A DNA stretch of 64,000 nucleotides from Bacillus wiedmannii. Its GTDB lineage: Bacteria; Bacillota; Bacilli; Bacillales; Bacillaceae_G. The stretch is from contig NZ_LOBC01000017.1 in NCBI RefSeq assembly GCF_001583695.1, positions 310,001 to 374,000 on the forward strand, read 5' to 3'. Both the position numbers and the translations under genes were made by a program. Every line of letters starts with the position of its first letter. Within the stretch, counting starts at the first letter, position 1. Under the pieces are notes generated by a model. It searched no databases, was not told the origin of the DNA, and saw only the letters and a program-made list of their open reading frames with translations. Of this stretch, positions 45,034 through 55,431 are shown one piece after another.

Positions 45034-45267
45034 ATGCAGCGTTACCTTGCTCTATCATTAGCACTCATCCCTATTTCATTAGCTGTATTTGGCATTAAGT
45101 TAATGAGAGATACTGTATTCGGGATTCTATTTCCTCCACTCTCTATACTGTGGTTACAATTTTTAATTGGCGCTCTCTGCTTCGCGCTCGGGTTTTATAT
45201 CTTCGGAGGCTTCGTCTTACACCGAGACCGTAAACGAAATAAAGTACAAGCTCGCTTTAAAAGATAG
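45034..45267 (+). CDS. yqzF: small membrane protein YqzF-like (DUF2627)
   Basis: 77 residues with two membrane segments (about 6-22 and 38-62) and a basic tail HRDRKRNKVQARFKR. Length, MQRYLALSLALIPISLA start and position next to bkdR match the DUF2627 family (YqzF). AAAGGAGCG precedes the ATG. Function unknown. Convergent with the phosphodiesterase gene, sharing its terminator. Confidence 0.8.
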   Translation: MQRYLALSLALIPISLAVFGIKLMRDTVFGILFPPLSILWLQFLIGALCFALGFYIFGGFVLHRDRKRNKVQARFKR

Positions 45268-45289
45268 GAAAGCTCCACTATTTATAAAT

Positions 45290-45326
45290 AAAAAATGAGA
45301 CCGTTACACGCGGTCTCATTTTTTTA
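45290..45326. terminator. bidirectional terminator
   Basis: AAAAAATGAGACCG and CGGTCTCATTTTTT around seven bases; overlaps the end of the phosphodiesterase gene. Confidence 0.88.
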
Positions 45327-46044
45327 TTGGCAATAACATTCTTGCCGTTTCAGGATAATCAGTAATAATCGCCGAAATATTCATATCAAAATATTTACGC
45401 ATAAGCGTTTCTTCATTAATTGTATAAGGGCGAACCTCTACACCACTCTCCATCGTTAATTCAGCAACAGCATCTTGAAGATAACGATAATTAGGGTGCA
45501 CTGCTGTAGCGCCCATTTTTTTCGCATACGCCCACGGACTATGCAAACCTTCGCGATATAAAATCGCTGTTTGAATATCAGGAGCCATCATATGACACCT
45601 TTTCATACTGTAGTGATTAAATGAAGAAAATATAACACGATCTTCTAGATTACATTTCCGTACAAGCGTTATAACTTCTTCCTCTAAACCTCTGTATGGA
45701 ATTTTATTATTTTTCAGTTCAATATTAAGTAGCAACTCTGTTTTATCAATCCATTCTAACACCTCTTCTAAAAGAGGTATTTTACAAAAGCCTACTTTAT
45801 CACCGAATTTATAGCTCGCATCTAATTTACATAAATCCTCATATAAATAATTACGAACCGCACCTTTTCCACTTGTTGTCCGGTCCACTGTTTCATCATG
45901 AATGACGACAACTTTTCCATCTTTCGTTAATTGAACATCAAGCTCAATTCCATCTGCTCTAAAAGATTCAGCTGCTTCAAATGAAATCATTGTATTTTCT
46001 GGGTATGTTCCCGCTGCACCACGATGTGCAAATATAAGAGTCAT
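45316..46044 (-). CDS. yqiK: glycerophosphodiester phosphodiesterase
   Basis: 242 residues from ATG 46044, seven bases after GGGGG; a GTG at 46050 is too close to the site. Family motifs: IFAHRGAAGTYPENTMISF at the N-terminus (catalytic His and Arg), GIELDVQLTKDGKVVVIHDE (metal Glu/Asp and second His), and a C-terminal NISAIITDYPE. It hydrolyses glycerophosphodiesters to glycerol-3-phosphate and an alcohol. No signal peptide, so cytoplasmic. Symbol by synteny. Confidence 0.92.
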   Translation of the reverse strand: MTLIFAHRGAAGTYPENTMISFEAAESFRADGIELDVQLTKDGKVVVIHDETVDRTTSGKGAVRNYLYEDLCKLDASYKFGDKVGFCKIPLLEEVLEWIDKTELLLNIELKNNKIPYRGLEEEVITLVRKCNLEDRVIFSSFNHYSMKRCHMMAPDIQTAILYREGLHSPWAYAKKMGATAVHPNYRYLQDAVAELTMESGVEVRPYTINEETLMRKYFDMNISAIITDYPETARMLLPIKK

Positions 46045-46094
46045 CCTCACTCCCCCAATCTTATGCTATACTATACGAAAAAGGAGGTACTTCT

Positions 46095-46241
46095 ATGAGA
46101 CCATTACAAATTTCTCCAGACACTGCAGTCCGCCTATCAAAAGCATTAGGTGTTCCACTTGAACAACTTATGCATATGCCGCAGCACATTCTAATTCAAA
46201 AGTTAGTTGAATTAGAAAAACAAAATAAAGACGAAGAATAA
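46095..46241 (+). CDS. yycC: YycC-like small protein
   Basis: 48 residues: MRPLQISPDTAVRLSKALGV, PLEQLMHMPQHILIQKLVEL, EKQNKDEE. It has the YycC-like profile (MRPLQIS start and VPLEQxMHMPxH core), a short helical protein of unknown function. AAAGGAGG with eight-base spacing precedes the ATG and a hairpin follows the stop. Divergent from the phosphodiesterase gene. Confidence 0.82.
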   Translation: MRPLQISPDTAVRLSKALGVPLEQLMHMPQHILIQKLVELEKQNKDEE

Positions 46242-46243
46242 TA

Positions 46244-46268
46244 CAGTCCTGTTTTGCAGGGCTTTTTA
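46244..46268 (+). terminator. terminator of the yycC-like gene
   Basis: AGTCCTG and CAGGGCT around a short loop, then TTTTTA; directly after the stop. Confidence 0.7.
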
Positions 46269-46480
46269 TTATTTTCTATTATATCACGGATGACTTCCCT
46301 ACTAAAATCCTTTAACAGATGTACTACGATGCGATTTAGCCGTTCCTTCATCATTTAATAATGAATTACATCTTTTCTTTTTTGTTACACGTCATAAAGA
46401 AAGCAGACTATTTATTTATAAGTCCCATTGCGTCCTTAAGACACGATAATAAAAAAACTAGAAGCCCCTTATATTATTTT

Positions 46481-47043
46481 TTATTGAACGTGCGGAGTAT
46501 CCCCTGATTCGTACAGTTCTTTCGCTTTTTCCTCCCCGAATGTAGTTAAAATATAATGTTGCTCTTCTGCCGCATCCATCGCTCTAGTCGCTTTACAAGT
46601 GCTACCTTCTTGGGTATCCGAGAAATAATTGTGATCTTCTACAATTTGACTAAAATCTTTTTTCGCCCATCTATCAGCAATCTCTAAAAGCTCATTTTTT
46701 TCGCAAAGCCACTCTTATTTATGATATTTTTTAATTTTTCAGCATTATTTTGAATCATTAGAATGGATTCTGATTTTCGTTCTGCCACTACTTTTTGATG
46801 AGTCATATGATGCATCACTGTAATGACTTCGCTTTCAGTAGAATTTTCAGTAACATACACATCAACAAAGACTCCATCTACCTCTCTACCTACTATCGTT
46901 GGATCTTCTTTTTTATCTATTTGAGCATTCACTTCTTTATCTACTGGATTATCGGCAAGTTCTAACATTCCAAATGTAACTGCACCAGCAAGAACTCCCA
47001 TAGCTGCTACTATTCCTAGCCAAGTTAATATTTTATTTTTCAT
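46481..47043 (-). pseudogene. secreted or membrane-anchored protein gene frameshifted at an A7 run
   Basis: From ATG 47043 (GGGAG seven bases upstream) a frame of 119 codons encodes an N-terminal membrane or signal segment (ILTWLGIVAAMGVLAG) and a mixed domain ending GFAKKMSF, stop at 46684. At the seven-A run 46695-46701 a one-base shift continues with convincing protein: NELLEIADRWAKKDFSQIV, EDHNYFSDTQEGSTCKATRA, MDAAEEQHYILTTFGEEKAK, ELYESGDTPHVQ, stop at 46481. The full product would be about 187 residues and resembles DUF6241-type hypotheticals of Bacillus (from memory). Either a disrupted gene or one whose full product needs slippage. Confidence 0.75.
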
Positions 47044-47159
47044 TCCCCTTCTCCCTATCAATACCTATTTAATTATCTTATAAAAAAACTCACTTATATG
47101 TAATATTACTAAAAACAGGATTTATCTTCCATGATATCAAATGATCTCTTGTTCTCAAT

Positions 47160-47197
47160 AAAATAAAAAGACCAACGAATTCTAAAATTCATTGGTC
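47160..47197 (-). terminator. terminator of spo0A
   Basis: GACCAATGAATT and AATTCGTTGGTC (one mismatch) around TTAG, followed by TTTTTATTTT on the minus strand, about 100 bases after the stop. Confidence 0.8.
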
Positions 47198-47296
47198 ATT
47201 AAATAAAAAGTTCATTGGTTTTACATTTAATATCGAGTATAAATTTAAAGAATGATTAAGCTTTACTAAAACTTAAATCCCTTACTATCTTTACTC

Positions 47297-48091
47297 TCAG
47301 CTAGCCTTATGTTCAAGTCTAAGCTTATCCGCAACCATAGCGATGAACTCGGAATTCGTAGGTTTTGCTTTTGACATGGATACTGTATAACCGAATAAGG
47401 ACGAAATAGAATCAATATTCCCACGACTCCATGCTACTTCAATTGCGTGACGGATTGCACGCTCGACGCGGCTTGCTGTTGTATTATATTTCTTCGCGAT
47501 ATCTGGATACAATACTTTCGTAATAGATCCAAGTAATTCGATATCATTGTACACCATAGAGATTGCTTCCCTTAAGTACATATACCCTTTAATATGAGCA
47601 GGTACACCGATTTCATGAATGATACTCGTAATGCTCGCGTCTAAGTTTTTCGGTTTTCCATCTATTGTAGTTGCTGAACGGAAAGATGGAAGTGGACGTT
47701 TAATGGTAGCGTTCGCCTTACCGCTCACTTGACGAATATGACTCGTTAAATTCTCCATATCAAATGGTTTTAATATGAAATATGAAGCACCTAAGTCAAC
47801 TGCTTTTGTCGTCACATCTTCTTGTCCAAATGCTGTCAACATAATTACGCTAGGCTGTCTTAGCCTTTCAATATTTCGCATTTTCTCTAGTACAGCTAAA
47901 CCATCTAAATGTGGCATAATAATGTCTAAAACAAGTACATCCGGCTGCTTATCATTTAATAAATTTAAACACTCTTGACCATTATAAGCAGTACCGATTA
48001 CTTCCATATCATCTTGAGCAGCTACGTAACTCTCTAGCATTGATACTAATTCTTTATTATCATCCACAAGACAGACTTTAATTTTCTCCAC
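47297..48091 (-). CDS. spo0A: sporulation master regulator Spo0A
   Basis: 264 residues from the GTG at 48091 ([16 protein letters not shown]), with GGGAGGAAAAGC just before; the frame to 48127 runs upstream of that site. Receiver domain 1-125: Asp pair in CLVDDN, phospho-acceptor in [13 protein letters not shown] (about Asp56), Thr in MLTAFG and Lys in ILKPFD. C-terminal DNA-binding domain with [24 protein letters not shown] and [17 protein letters not shown] (recognition helix). Phosphorylated by the phosphorelay, it turns sporulation genes on. Upstream 0A boxes suggest autoregulation. Confidence 0.98.
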   Translation of the reverse strand: MEKIKVCLVDDNKELVSMLESYVAAQDDMEVIGTAYNGQECLNLLNDKQPDVLVLDIIMPHLDGLAVLEKMRNIERLRQPSVIMLTAFGQEDVTTKAVDLGASYFILKPFDMENLTSHIRQVSGKANATIKRPLPSFRSATTIDGKPKNLDASITSIIHEIGVPAHIKGYMYLREAISMVYNDIELLGSITKVLYPDIAKKYNTTASRVERAIRHAIEVAWSRGNIDSISSLFGYTVSMSKAKPTNSEFIAMVADKLRLEHKAS

Positions 48092-48154
48092 AGCTTTTCC
48101 TCCCTTACCGAATCGATTCTCCGACATGTGTATCCTTCTAGGCTACATGAATTG

Positions 48155-48162
48155 TTCGACAA
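48155..48162 (-). promoter_or_regulatory. candidate 0A box in the spo0A promoter region
   Basis: TTGTCGAA on the minus strand (0A-box core TGTCGAA) about 65 bases before the spo0A start, next to AAGGGAATTTTC, which resembles a sigma-H -35 region. Supports phosphorylated Spo0A acting on its own gene. Confidence 0.6.
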
Positions 48163-48358
48163 TTGTGTGAAAATTCCCTTTTAAAGTTTGTTACTTTCCG
48201 ATAAAATCACAAAAAAATATGTTTATCGTTCATTTATTCCCTTTCGCAACACATTCCATCATAGAAATACAACGAAACGTTCAACCCTTTTCTTTTATTT
48301 TACAACAAAAAACACCTCTTGCGGAGCTTTTACAAAATTTCAACGAATTTTTCAACAG

Positions 48359-48392
48359 AAAAGCGAGCTAATTAATAATTAGCTCGCTTTTC
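48359..48392 (-). terminator. terminator at the end of spoIVB
   Basis: AAAAGCGAGCTAATTA and its mirror arm pair across the stop codon, ending in CTTTTC on the minus strand; the last codons of spoIVB form the left arm. Confidence 0.82.
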
Positions 48393-49677
48393 TTTCTTGT
48401 TCATAAATGTTAATTCCAGCCTCATGTAACATCCATTCAATATGAACACCATATCCTGATGTTGGATCATTTACAAATACATGTGTAACAGCACCAATTA
48501 CTTTCCCGTTTTGTACAATTGGACTTCCGCTCATGCCTTGTACGATACCACCCGTTTTCGCTAATAAACGTTTGTCTGTTACTTTTATTACCATGCCTTT
48601 TGTAGCTGGAAACTTTTGCGGTACTGTACTTACAACTTCAATATCAAACGCTTCCACTTTATCTTTATCAATAACTGTTAATATTTTTGCCGGTCCCTCT
48701 TTTACTTGATGAGATAGTGCAATAGGCATCGCTTTATCCATTACGCCATTTGGTATATTTGTATTTAATTTCCCGAATATACCAAATGGACTATTTATTG
48801 TAATATTACCAATCACTTCACGATCTGGTGAGAACCTCGCTAATTTCTCTCCTGGATTCCCATGACTACCTCTTTCAATTGATGTAACTGTCGAACGCAT
48901 AATTTGTCCATCTTCGACTTGAATCGGCTTTTTCGTATCGTTATCAGAAATGACATGACCAAGTGCCCCATATTTCATAGAATCAGGATGAACAAATGTC
49001 ATTGTTCCGATTCCAGCTGCCGAATCACGAATATATAAACCAATACGATAAGACGATTCTCCACTGTCTTTTTGTGGTGTTAACTTAGTGCGAATATGTT
49101 TTCCATCTCTTAACAAAACAAGATTAAGCGGTTCACCTGTTTCACCACTATTATGAATAAATGGTGCTACATCACTCATCCTTTCAATTGTTTTACCATT
49201 AATTTCAGTAATCATATCTCCAATTTGCACACCAGCTGTTTCACCAGGAGATACTTTCCCTTTTTCAGTTTGAATTAAATGATGGCCTACAACAAGTACC
49301 CCTTTTGTATTTAACTTCACACCAATTGATTGTCCACCTGGAATAACTTTAAAATCTTTCAATACTTTCACATTTACTTTTTTCACTGGAAAACCAGCAA
49401 GCTGAAACACCATATCTGCTTCACCATTTTGATGAGGATTTACCATAAGTCCTTGTTTTCGTTCATTGGAACTTACTGTAAACACATGACGATCTGTAGA
49501 TGAAGCTTGAAAAACTGGTAATGAAGCTATTTCTGATTGTTGCCCTTCAAAAACAACAAGTTGCTTCGGGGATGAAATAAACGTCCGAAGCGGTTTAAAA
49601 CACCCAATAAAAACTAAAGAAACAAGGAGACAAAGACCTATTATTTTGCGAAATCTTTCTAATCTCAATTTGTTCAC
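48379..49677 (-). CDS. spoIVB: SpoIVB serine peptidase (S55), sporulation sigma-K checkpoint
   Basis: 432 residues. An N-terminal membrane anchor ([15 protein letters not shown]), a PDZ domain (about 110-190: [31 protein letters not shown]), and the S55 peptidase domain whose nucleophile sits in [17 protein letters not shown] (about 376-392) with the His in [11 protein letters not shown]. It is secreted from the forespore into the intermembrane space and signals pro-sigma-K processing through SpoIVFA. It lies between recN and spo0A as in other Bacillus. Confidence 0.96.
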   Translation of the reverse strand: MNKLRLERFRKIIGLCLLVSLVFIGCFKPLRTFISSPKQLVVFEGQQSEIASLPVFQASSTDRHVFTVSSNERKQGLMVNPHQNGEADMVFQLAGFPVKKVNVKVLKDFKVIPGGQSIGVKLNTKGVLVVGHHLIQTEKGKVSPGETAGVQIGDMITEINGKTIERMSDVAPFIHNSGETGEPLNLVLLRDGKHIRTKLTPQKDSGESSYRIGLYIRDSAAGIGTMTFVHPDSMKYGALGHVISDNDTKKPIQVEDGQIMRSTVTSIERGSHGNPGEKLARFSPDREVIGNITINSPFGIFGKLNTNIPNGVMDKAMPIALSHQVKEGPAKILTVIDKDKVEAFDIEVVSTVPQKFPATKGMVIKVTDKRLLAKTGGIVQGMSGSPIVQNGKVIGAVTHVFVNDPTSGYGVHIEWMLHEAGINIYEQERKAS

Positions 49678-49795
49678 TCTCCTCGCTCCTACCCCACATT
49701 CAGCCTCTTGGCTTCACTTTTTAATCTCTCCTTGCAGTGCTTTATTTATAACCGGAAGAATTAAGAAATCATTATTTGAGAAAAAAAGCTATCCA

Positions 49796-51535
49796 TTACT
49801 GGATAGCCTCTGCTGTCTGTTTAAAATGATGCGCTTGCGTAAGTAATTCTTTCGCATGTTCTGTCGTTAAATCTGTAATTTCCACACCAGAAATCATTCG
49901 AGCTATTTCTGTTACTTTATCCTCCATAGTTAAAACGGTAACTGATGTAATTGTCCGATCATTCGCTACTTGTTTTCGAATAAATAAATGTGAATCCGCC
50001 ATTGAAGCTACTTGAGGTAAGTGCGTAATACAAAGTACTTGCGAGTTTACTGATACTCGATAAATTTTTTCCGCAATAGCCTGTGCAACCCGACCACTTA
50101 CACCAGTATCCACTTCATCAAAAATAACAGATGCAACACCTTGATGCTTAGAAAAAATGCTTTTTAAAGCTAAAATAATACGAGATAACTCTCCGCCAGA
50201 AGCGACCTTTGAAAGTGGTTTTAGCGGCTCACCTGGATTTGTTGAAATATAAAATTCCACATGATCGTAGCCATCCGCCGTAAGTCTTACCGGGGCACCC
50301 TCAACAAGAGGCTCTTCAGCATTTCCTTCTCTCTTCATGATTCTCACTTCAAATTTTGTTTTCTCCATATATAATTCTTTTAATTCCTGATGAATGGCAT
50401 TTGTAAGATGCTCTGCAAGCTCATGACGCATATTACTTAACGACGTTGCTTCTTGCAGAATAACACTTTCTAATTCCTTTAATTGCTTCTTCGTCGTTTC
50501 AATATGAACGTCTTTATTTTCAATCGTAAAAATTTCTTGTTCAATTTTATCAGCATACGCTAAAATCTCTTCTACATTATTTCCATATTTTCTCTTTAGC
50601 ATACGAATTTCATTTAAACGCGTTTCAATTTCGTCTAAACGCTTCGGATCATATTCCATCATATCGAGCTTTTCTCTAAGTTGATATGCAACTTCTTCTA
50701 ATAAGTAGTAGCTATTTGCAATTGAATCATGATTTTCTTGATAAACTTCATCTAAATGTGTAATACTCTCCATTTGTCCCATTGCGCTTCGTACATTATC
50801 TAACCCTTGTCCGTCAGCGCTTAATGAGCGATATGCATCGCCTAATGCTTTATAAATTTTTTCAAAATTAGAAATTCGCAATCGTTCTTCAGTTAATTCA
50901 ATTTCTTCATCCATCTTTAAATCCGCCTTACTGATTTCTTCATGCTGGAATTGAATTAAATCTAAGCGATGCGCCATTTGTTGTTCATTCTCACTTAACG
51001 ATTTTAACTGTTTTTTTAATTTCTCATAGTCAGCGTATACATTTTGATATATACCCAATTGTTTAACAATGCGATCTCCATCAAAATGATCAAGCATAAA
51101 TAGATGACGCTCTTCATTCATTAAATCTTGTGTTTCGTGCTGCCCATGAATATCAACAAGTGTTTTTCCAATTTCCTTTAATATACTAAGGGTGACCAGT
51201 TTCCCATTTACACGACATACACTTTTTCCGTTTGCAGCGATATCACGCTTCAAAATAATCATGCCGTCTTCTATTTCTATATCCAACTCTTCTGCCTTTT
51301 CAATACACGGATGCTTATCATCTTCTACATAAAATAGCCCTTCTATCTCAGCTTTTTCTGTTCCGTATCGAACAAATTCCGCTGAACCACGGCCACCTAC
51401 AAGTAAACTAATCGCATCAATAATAATCGATTTTCCGGCCCCTGTTTCACCACTTAAAACCGTTAACCCTTTTTGAAAAGAAATATTTAATGCCTCAATA
51501 ATAGCAAAGTTTCTAATCGATAATTCCGATAACAA
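49796..51535 (-). CDS. recN: DNA repair ATPase RecN
   Basis: 579 residues from a TTG at 51533-51535 (LSELSIRNFAIIEALNISF), eight bases after GAGGTGA; earlier in-frame codons lack that spacing. SMC-like layout: Walker A GETGAGKSIIIDAISLLVGG near the N-terminus, a long coiled coil (about 150-380), and the C-terminal signature ASGGELSRIILALKSI and Walker B VIFDEVDTGVSG. It gathers DNA ends in double-strand break repair. About 250 bases separate it from argR, which has its own terminator. Confidence 0.95.
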   Translation of the reverse strand: MLSELSIRNFAIIEALNISFQKGLTVLSGETGAGKSIIIDAISLLVGGRGSAEFVRYGTEKAEIEGLFYVEDDKHPCIEKAEELDIEIEDGMIILKRDIAANGKSVCRVNGKLVTLSILKEIGKTLVDIHGQHETQDLMNEERHLFMLDHFDGDRIVKQLGIYQNVYADYEKLKKQLKSLSENEQQMAHRLDLIQFQHEEISKADLKMDEEIELTEERLRISNFEKIYKALGDAYRSLSADGQGLDNVRSAMGQMESITHLDEVYQENHDSIANSYYLLEEVAYQLREKLDMMEYDPKRLDEIETRLNEIRMLKRKYGNNVEEILAYADKIEQEIFTIENKDVHIETTKKQLKELESVILQEATSLSNMRHELAEHLTNAIHQELKELYMEKTKFEVRIMKREGNAEEPLVEGAPVRLTADGYDHVEFYISTNPGEPLKPLSKVASGGELSRIILALKSIFSKHQGVASVIFDEVDTGVSGRVAQAIAEKIYRVSVNSQVLCITHLPQVASMADSHLFIRKQVANDRTITSVTVLTMEDKVTEIARMISGVEITDLTTEHAKELLTQAHHFKQTAEAIQ

Positions 51536-51747
51536 TGCCCCATTCACCTCGTTATAAACTAATCCCCTATTAAGGGCTTTTCTCAGTTCTTCATTCAAAT
51601 AGTCAAACTATATGTTTGTATGTATAAATTACTTTTCTAACCGCTCCATTGTACCAAACATTCGTTTTACGGGTCAATCCACCTATTTTCTAATTTTATT
51701 CAAAGAAAATATTATATTACAATTAAGAATTCACATTTTTAACCAAT

Positions 51748-51800
51748 AAAAAAATCCTGTTCACTTTCCACTTTACAGAGGAAAGTAAACAAGATTTTTT
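51748..51800 (-). terminator. terminator of argR
   Basis: A long imperfect stem (ACTTTCC/GGAAAGT with TGTT/AACA extensions) followed by ATTTTTTT on the minus strand, at the argR stop codon. Confidence 0.85.
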
Positions 51801-52250
51801 TTACAACATATTTAAGAAACGATCAGAGACAACACCTGTATCTTCAGGTGTACGGCAAATAATTAAGCAAGTATCATCACCACAAATGGTTCCGATGATC
51901 TCATCCCACTCTAAATGATCAATAAGTGCTCCAAGTGAATGAGCGTTACCAGGCAGTGTTTTTAGCACAAGCATATGTCCTGCCGTGTCTAATTTTACAA
52001 ATGAATCCACTAGATTGCGTTTTAATTTTTGTAACGGGTTAAATCGTTGATCTGCTGGCAAGCTATATTTATAGCGCCCATCATGTAATGGCACTTTCAC
52101 TAAGTGCAGTTCTTTAATATCGCGCGATACTGTTGCTTGCGTTACATTAAATCCCTCATTACGTAAAATATCAACTAATTCATCTTGTGTTTCAATTTCT
52201 TTGTTCGCAATAATTTCCCTGATTTTAATATGGCGCTGACCTTTATTCAT
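51801..52250 (-). CDS. argR: arginine repressor ArgR/AhrC
   Basis: 149 residues from ATG 52250, GAGGTGCAA in front; the frame to 52280 has no site. N-terminal winged helix ([36 protein letters not shown]) and C-terminal oligomerisation/arginine-binding domain ([32 protein letters not shown] with the GDDT motif). With arginine it represses biosynthesis and activates catabolism; its probable target operon argCJBDF is at 9.8-15 kb in this window. Confidence 0.95.
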   Translation of the reverse strand: MNKGQRHIKIREIIANKEIETQDELVDILRNEGFNVTQATVSRDIKELHLVKVPLHDGRYKYSLPADQRFNPLQKLKRNLVDSFVKLDTAGHMLVLKTLPGNAHSLGALIDHLEWDEIIGTICGDDTCLIICRTPEDTGVVSDRFLNML

Positions 52251-52392
52251 ACATTTGCACCTCACACTATCTCTTACCATAGTTTAAACATTGGTATACT
52301 TCACTTATTTATGTTAACTTATAATTCGTTGCTTGTACACAATTGTTTTTACAATCATTATACAATTACAACAAAAAGAGGAACAACATATG

Positions 52393-53232
52393 TTATTCCC
52401 CTTTTCCTTTTTGTTTTAGGACATCATGCGCCTCTGTAACTACTTGCTCAACAGAAACTGGAGAATGATTTTCGCCATTCTCACGTTCACCATGCCATTT
52501 CAGATGAACTAAAAATTCAATATTACCATCCCCGCCCGTAATTGGTGAGAATGTTAAACCTTCTACGTCGTATCCTTCTTTTATAGCAAAGTCGACAATC
52601 ATTTCTACGACAGCCTCATGTACTTTTCGATCACGAACGATACCTTTTTTCCCAACTTGCTCTCTTCCAGCTTCAAACTGTGGTTTAATTAACGCTGCTA
52701 CATCCCCATTAGGCATAAGCATTGTTTTTAAAACCGGCAGTATAAGCTTTAATGATATAAATGAAACATCGATACTAGCAAATTGCGGTAAACCACGGTC
52801 TAAGTCTGCTGGTGTCACGTAACGGAAGTTTGTCCGTTCCATTACGACAACACGCTCATCTTGACGCAATTTCCACGCAAGTTGATTGTATCCTACATCT
52901 AATGCATAAGATAATTTCGCTCCGTTTTGAAGCGCACAATCTGTAAAGCCACCAGTTGATGAACCAATATCTATCATAACTTTATCTTGTAAATCCAGGT
53001 GAAATGTCTCTAATGCCTTTTCAAGTTTATAACCACCACGGCTTACATACGGCATAACTTGTCCCTTCACCGTAATCTCTGTATCTTGTGGGATCTTCTC
53101 TCCTGGCTTATCAAGTCTCATCTCATTCGCATATACAAGTCCGGCCATAACGGCGCGTTTTGCTTTCTCACGTGTTTCTATAAGCCCTCGCTCTACTAAT
53201 AGTACATCTACTCTTTCTTTTTTTGCACTCAT
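52393..53232 (-). CDS. yqxC: TlyA-family rRNA methyltransferase (YqxC)
   Basis: 279 residues. An S4 RNA-binding domain (about 1-62: RVDVLLVERGLIETREKAKR) precedes a FtsJ/RrmJ-like methyltransferase with GSSTGGFTDCALQNGA (SAM motif I, about 91-106), DVGYNQLAWKL and ASIDVSFISL. TlyA proteins 2'-O-methylate 16S and 23S rRNA; once described as haemolysins. It follows dxs by three bases and precedes argR, an order conserved in Bacillus. Confidence 0.9.
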   Translation of the reverse strand: MSAKKERVDVLLVERGLIETREKAKRAVMAGLVYANEMRLDKPGEKIPQDTEITVKGQVMPYVSRGGYKLEKALETFHLDLQDKVMIDIGSSTGGFTDCALQNGAKLSYALDVGYNQLAWKLRQDERVVVMERTNFRYVTPADLDRGLPQFASIDVSFISLKLILPVLKTMLMPNGDVAALIKPQFEAGREQVGKKGIVRDRKVHEAVVEMIVDFAIKEGYDVEGLTFSPITGGDGNIEFLVHLKWHGERENGENHSPVSVEQVVTEAHDVLKQKGKGE

Positions 53233-53235
53233 TTG

Positions 53236-55128
53236 TTACGCCCTTTTTTGTTTTGATGGAATCATTGTATGAATACGGTCTACAACAGCATCTGTCGTTA
53301 AACCAATTTCTTCTAATAATTTTGTTACACTACCGTGCTCTATGAAACGGTCTGGAATACCCATTCGTTCAATTAACGCACTATGGTACCCGTTCTCAGA
53401 TGCAAATTCAACTACTCCCGTTCCAAAACCACCAATTAAACAAGCTTCTTCAATCGTTAAAATCGGTATATTTTTCCCTAAGAGATCATGTAAATATGCT
53501 TCATCCATCGGTTTAATAAAGCGAGCGTTCACTACTTTTACTGAAACTCCAGCCTTTTCAAGACGCTCAGCTGCTTCCATTGCCATTGGTATTGTCGTAC
53601 CAAATGTTAAAATAGCCGCTTGTGTACCTTCTTTTAACGTTTCCCAAGTACCGATTGGAATCGCCTTTAATTCTTCATCCATATGAACACCAAGTCCATT
53701 ACCGCGCGCATAACGTAATGCGATTGGTCCATCTTCATATTGCATCGCCGTATATACTAAATGTTGCCCTTCATTTTCATCTTTCGGCATCATAAGTACC
53801 ATGTTCGGCAAATGACGTAAGAATGAGATGTCAAATACACCTTGATGCGTTTCACCATCTGCTCCTACTAAACCAGAGCGATCGATTCCGATGAAGACAT
53901 TTAAATTTTGGCGGCATATATCATGAACAACTTGATCATATGCTCTTTGTAAAAATGTTGAATAAATCGCTAAGAATGGCTTCATTCCTTGCGTTGCCAT
54001 ACCCGCCGCCATTGTTGTAGCATGCTGTTCTGCAATACCTACATCAATCATACGATCGGGGAATTCTTTTTGGAATTTCTCAAGTTTCGATCCAACAGGC
54101 ATTGCAGGTGTAATTGCAACGATACGCTCATCCGTTCTCGCTAGCTTAAGTACTGTATCACTAACAACAGCACTCCATGCTGGTGCAACTTCTTTCGGTT
54201 TAACGAAGTCACCTGATTCAATTTTATAAGGCCCTGTTCCATGCCAAGTTCCAATAACATCACTCTCAGCTGGTTTAAAACCTTTTCCTTTTTTCGTAAT
54301 AACATGAACAAGCACTGGGCCTTTTGTTTTCTTTGCATATTGCAACGTTTCGAATAACTTTTCATAATCGTGCCCATCAACTGGACCTAAATATGTAAAG
54401 CCTAATTCTTCGAAAAAGACACCGGATACTAGTAAATATTTAAGACTATCTTTTATTTTCTCTGCTGTCGCAGCAACTTTCCCACCGACTGCTGGGATTT
54501 TCTTTAATATATACTCTAGTTCATCTTTTACCCAATGGTATTTCCCTGCGGTACGTAGACGTCCAAGTACATTATGAAGCGCACCAACGTTTGGTGCAAT
54601 TGACATTTCATTATCATTCAAAATAACAATCATGTCCGTTTTTTCATGTCCAATATGGTTCAATGCCTCTAAAGCCATTCCGCCGGTTAGAGCACCATCT
54701 CCAATGATTGGTATAACATATTCTTTCGTTTTCTTTAAATCACGTGCTAGAGCCATTCCCATTGCAGCAGATAATGATGTCGAGCTATGGCCAGTTTCCC
54801 ATACATCATGCTCACTCTCGCAACGTTTTGGGAAACCACATAGACCTTGATATTGCCTTAATGTACCGAATTCCTTTGCACGTCCTGTTAAAATTTTATG
54901 TACATAGGATTGATGTCCTACGTCCCATAAAAATTTATCTTTCGGACTATCAAATAATTTATGCAGAGCAATTGTGAGTTCTACTACACCTAAATTAGGT
55001 GCAATATGTCCACCTGTTTGAGAGAGCTCTTCAATTAAAAACTTACGAATATCCTCACTCAATCCCTCTAGTTCACCGATAGACATATCTTTCAAAAAAC
55101 TAGGGTTTTGAATTTGCGTTAGATCCAC
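53236..55128 (-). CDS. dxs: 1-deoxy-D-xylulose-5-phosphate synthase
   Basis: 630 residues from the GTG at 55126-55128 ([15 protein letters not shown]), eight bases after AAGTGAG; a GTG nine bases upstream is too close. Thiamine-diphosphate enzyme that condenses pyruvate and glyceraldehyde-3-phosphate at the head of the MEP isoprenoid pathway. [18 protein letters not shown] (TPP motif, about 150), [30 protein letters not shown] and the catalytic Glu in DVGIAEQHA are present. Cluster: ispA upstream, tlyA downstream. Confidence 0.96.
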   Translation of the reverse strand: MDLTQIQNPSFLKDMSIGELEGLSEDIRKFLIEELSQTGGHIAPNLGVVELTIALHKLFDSPKDKFLWDVGHQSYVHKILTGRAKEFGTLRQYQGLCGFPKRCESEHDVWETGHSSTSLSAAMGMALARDLKKTKEYVIPIIGDGALTGGMALEALNHIGHEKTDMIVILNDNEMSIAPNVGALHNVLGRLRTAGKYHWVKDELEYILKKIPAVGGKVAATAEKIKDSLKYLLVSGVFFEELGFTYLGPVDGHDYEKLFETLQYAKKTKGPVLVHVITKKGKGFKPAESDVIGTWHGTGPYKIESGDFVKPKEVAPAWSAVVSDTVLKLARTDERIVAITPAMPVGSKLEKFQKEFPDRMIDVGIAEQHATTMAAGMATQGMKPFLAIYSTFLQRAYDQVVHDICRQNLNVFIGIDRSGLVGADGETHQGVFDISFLRHLPNMVLMMPKDENEGQHLVYTAMQYEDGPIALRYARGNGLGVHMDEELKAIPIGTWETLKEGTQAAILTFGTTIPMAMEAAERLEKAGVSVKVVNARFIKPMDEAYLHDLLGKNIPILTIEEACLIGGFGTGVVEFASENGYHSALIERMGIPDRFIEHGSVTKLLEEIGLTTDAVVDRIHTMIPSKQKRA

Positions 55129-55431
55129 ATGGATCACTCACTTTCATTTCATAATCTGTCAACATGTCAAATATTATAAAAAACATTTACACAAAACAAG
55201 AAATTATCTTTTTTTTTTTTTTCACCTTGTCCTGCAATTAACCAGTCTATTGCGCCCTAATCCTATTATAAACCATATTTCTTTAGGCGATGAAAAAAAT
55301 AGCCGCTAACACGAAGTGATAACGGCAATGTAATCTACATATATTTTTGCCAATAACAAGAAAAGAAAAACCTTTTCCTACATTTATATCATAAAATGAT
55401 GAATGACTCAACAAATGGAAACGCTGTTATA
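55129..55431 (-). other. ispA-dxs intergenic region with a T14 tract
   Basis: About 300 bases holding the ispA terminator (55292-55326), a run of 14 T (55209-55222) and an AT-rich segment before dxs with a TATAAT at about 55175-55180 but no good -35. No open frame with a ribosome binding site. dxs must have its own promoter here. Confidence 0.6.
55292..55326 (-). terminator. terminator of the accB-ispA transcript end
   Basis: GCCGTTATCAC and GTGTTAGCGGC around TTC, then TATTTTTTT on the minus strand, about 105 bases after ispA. Confidence 0.75.
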
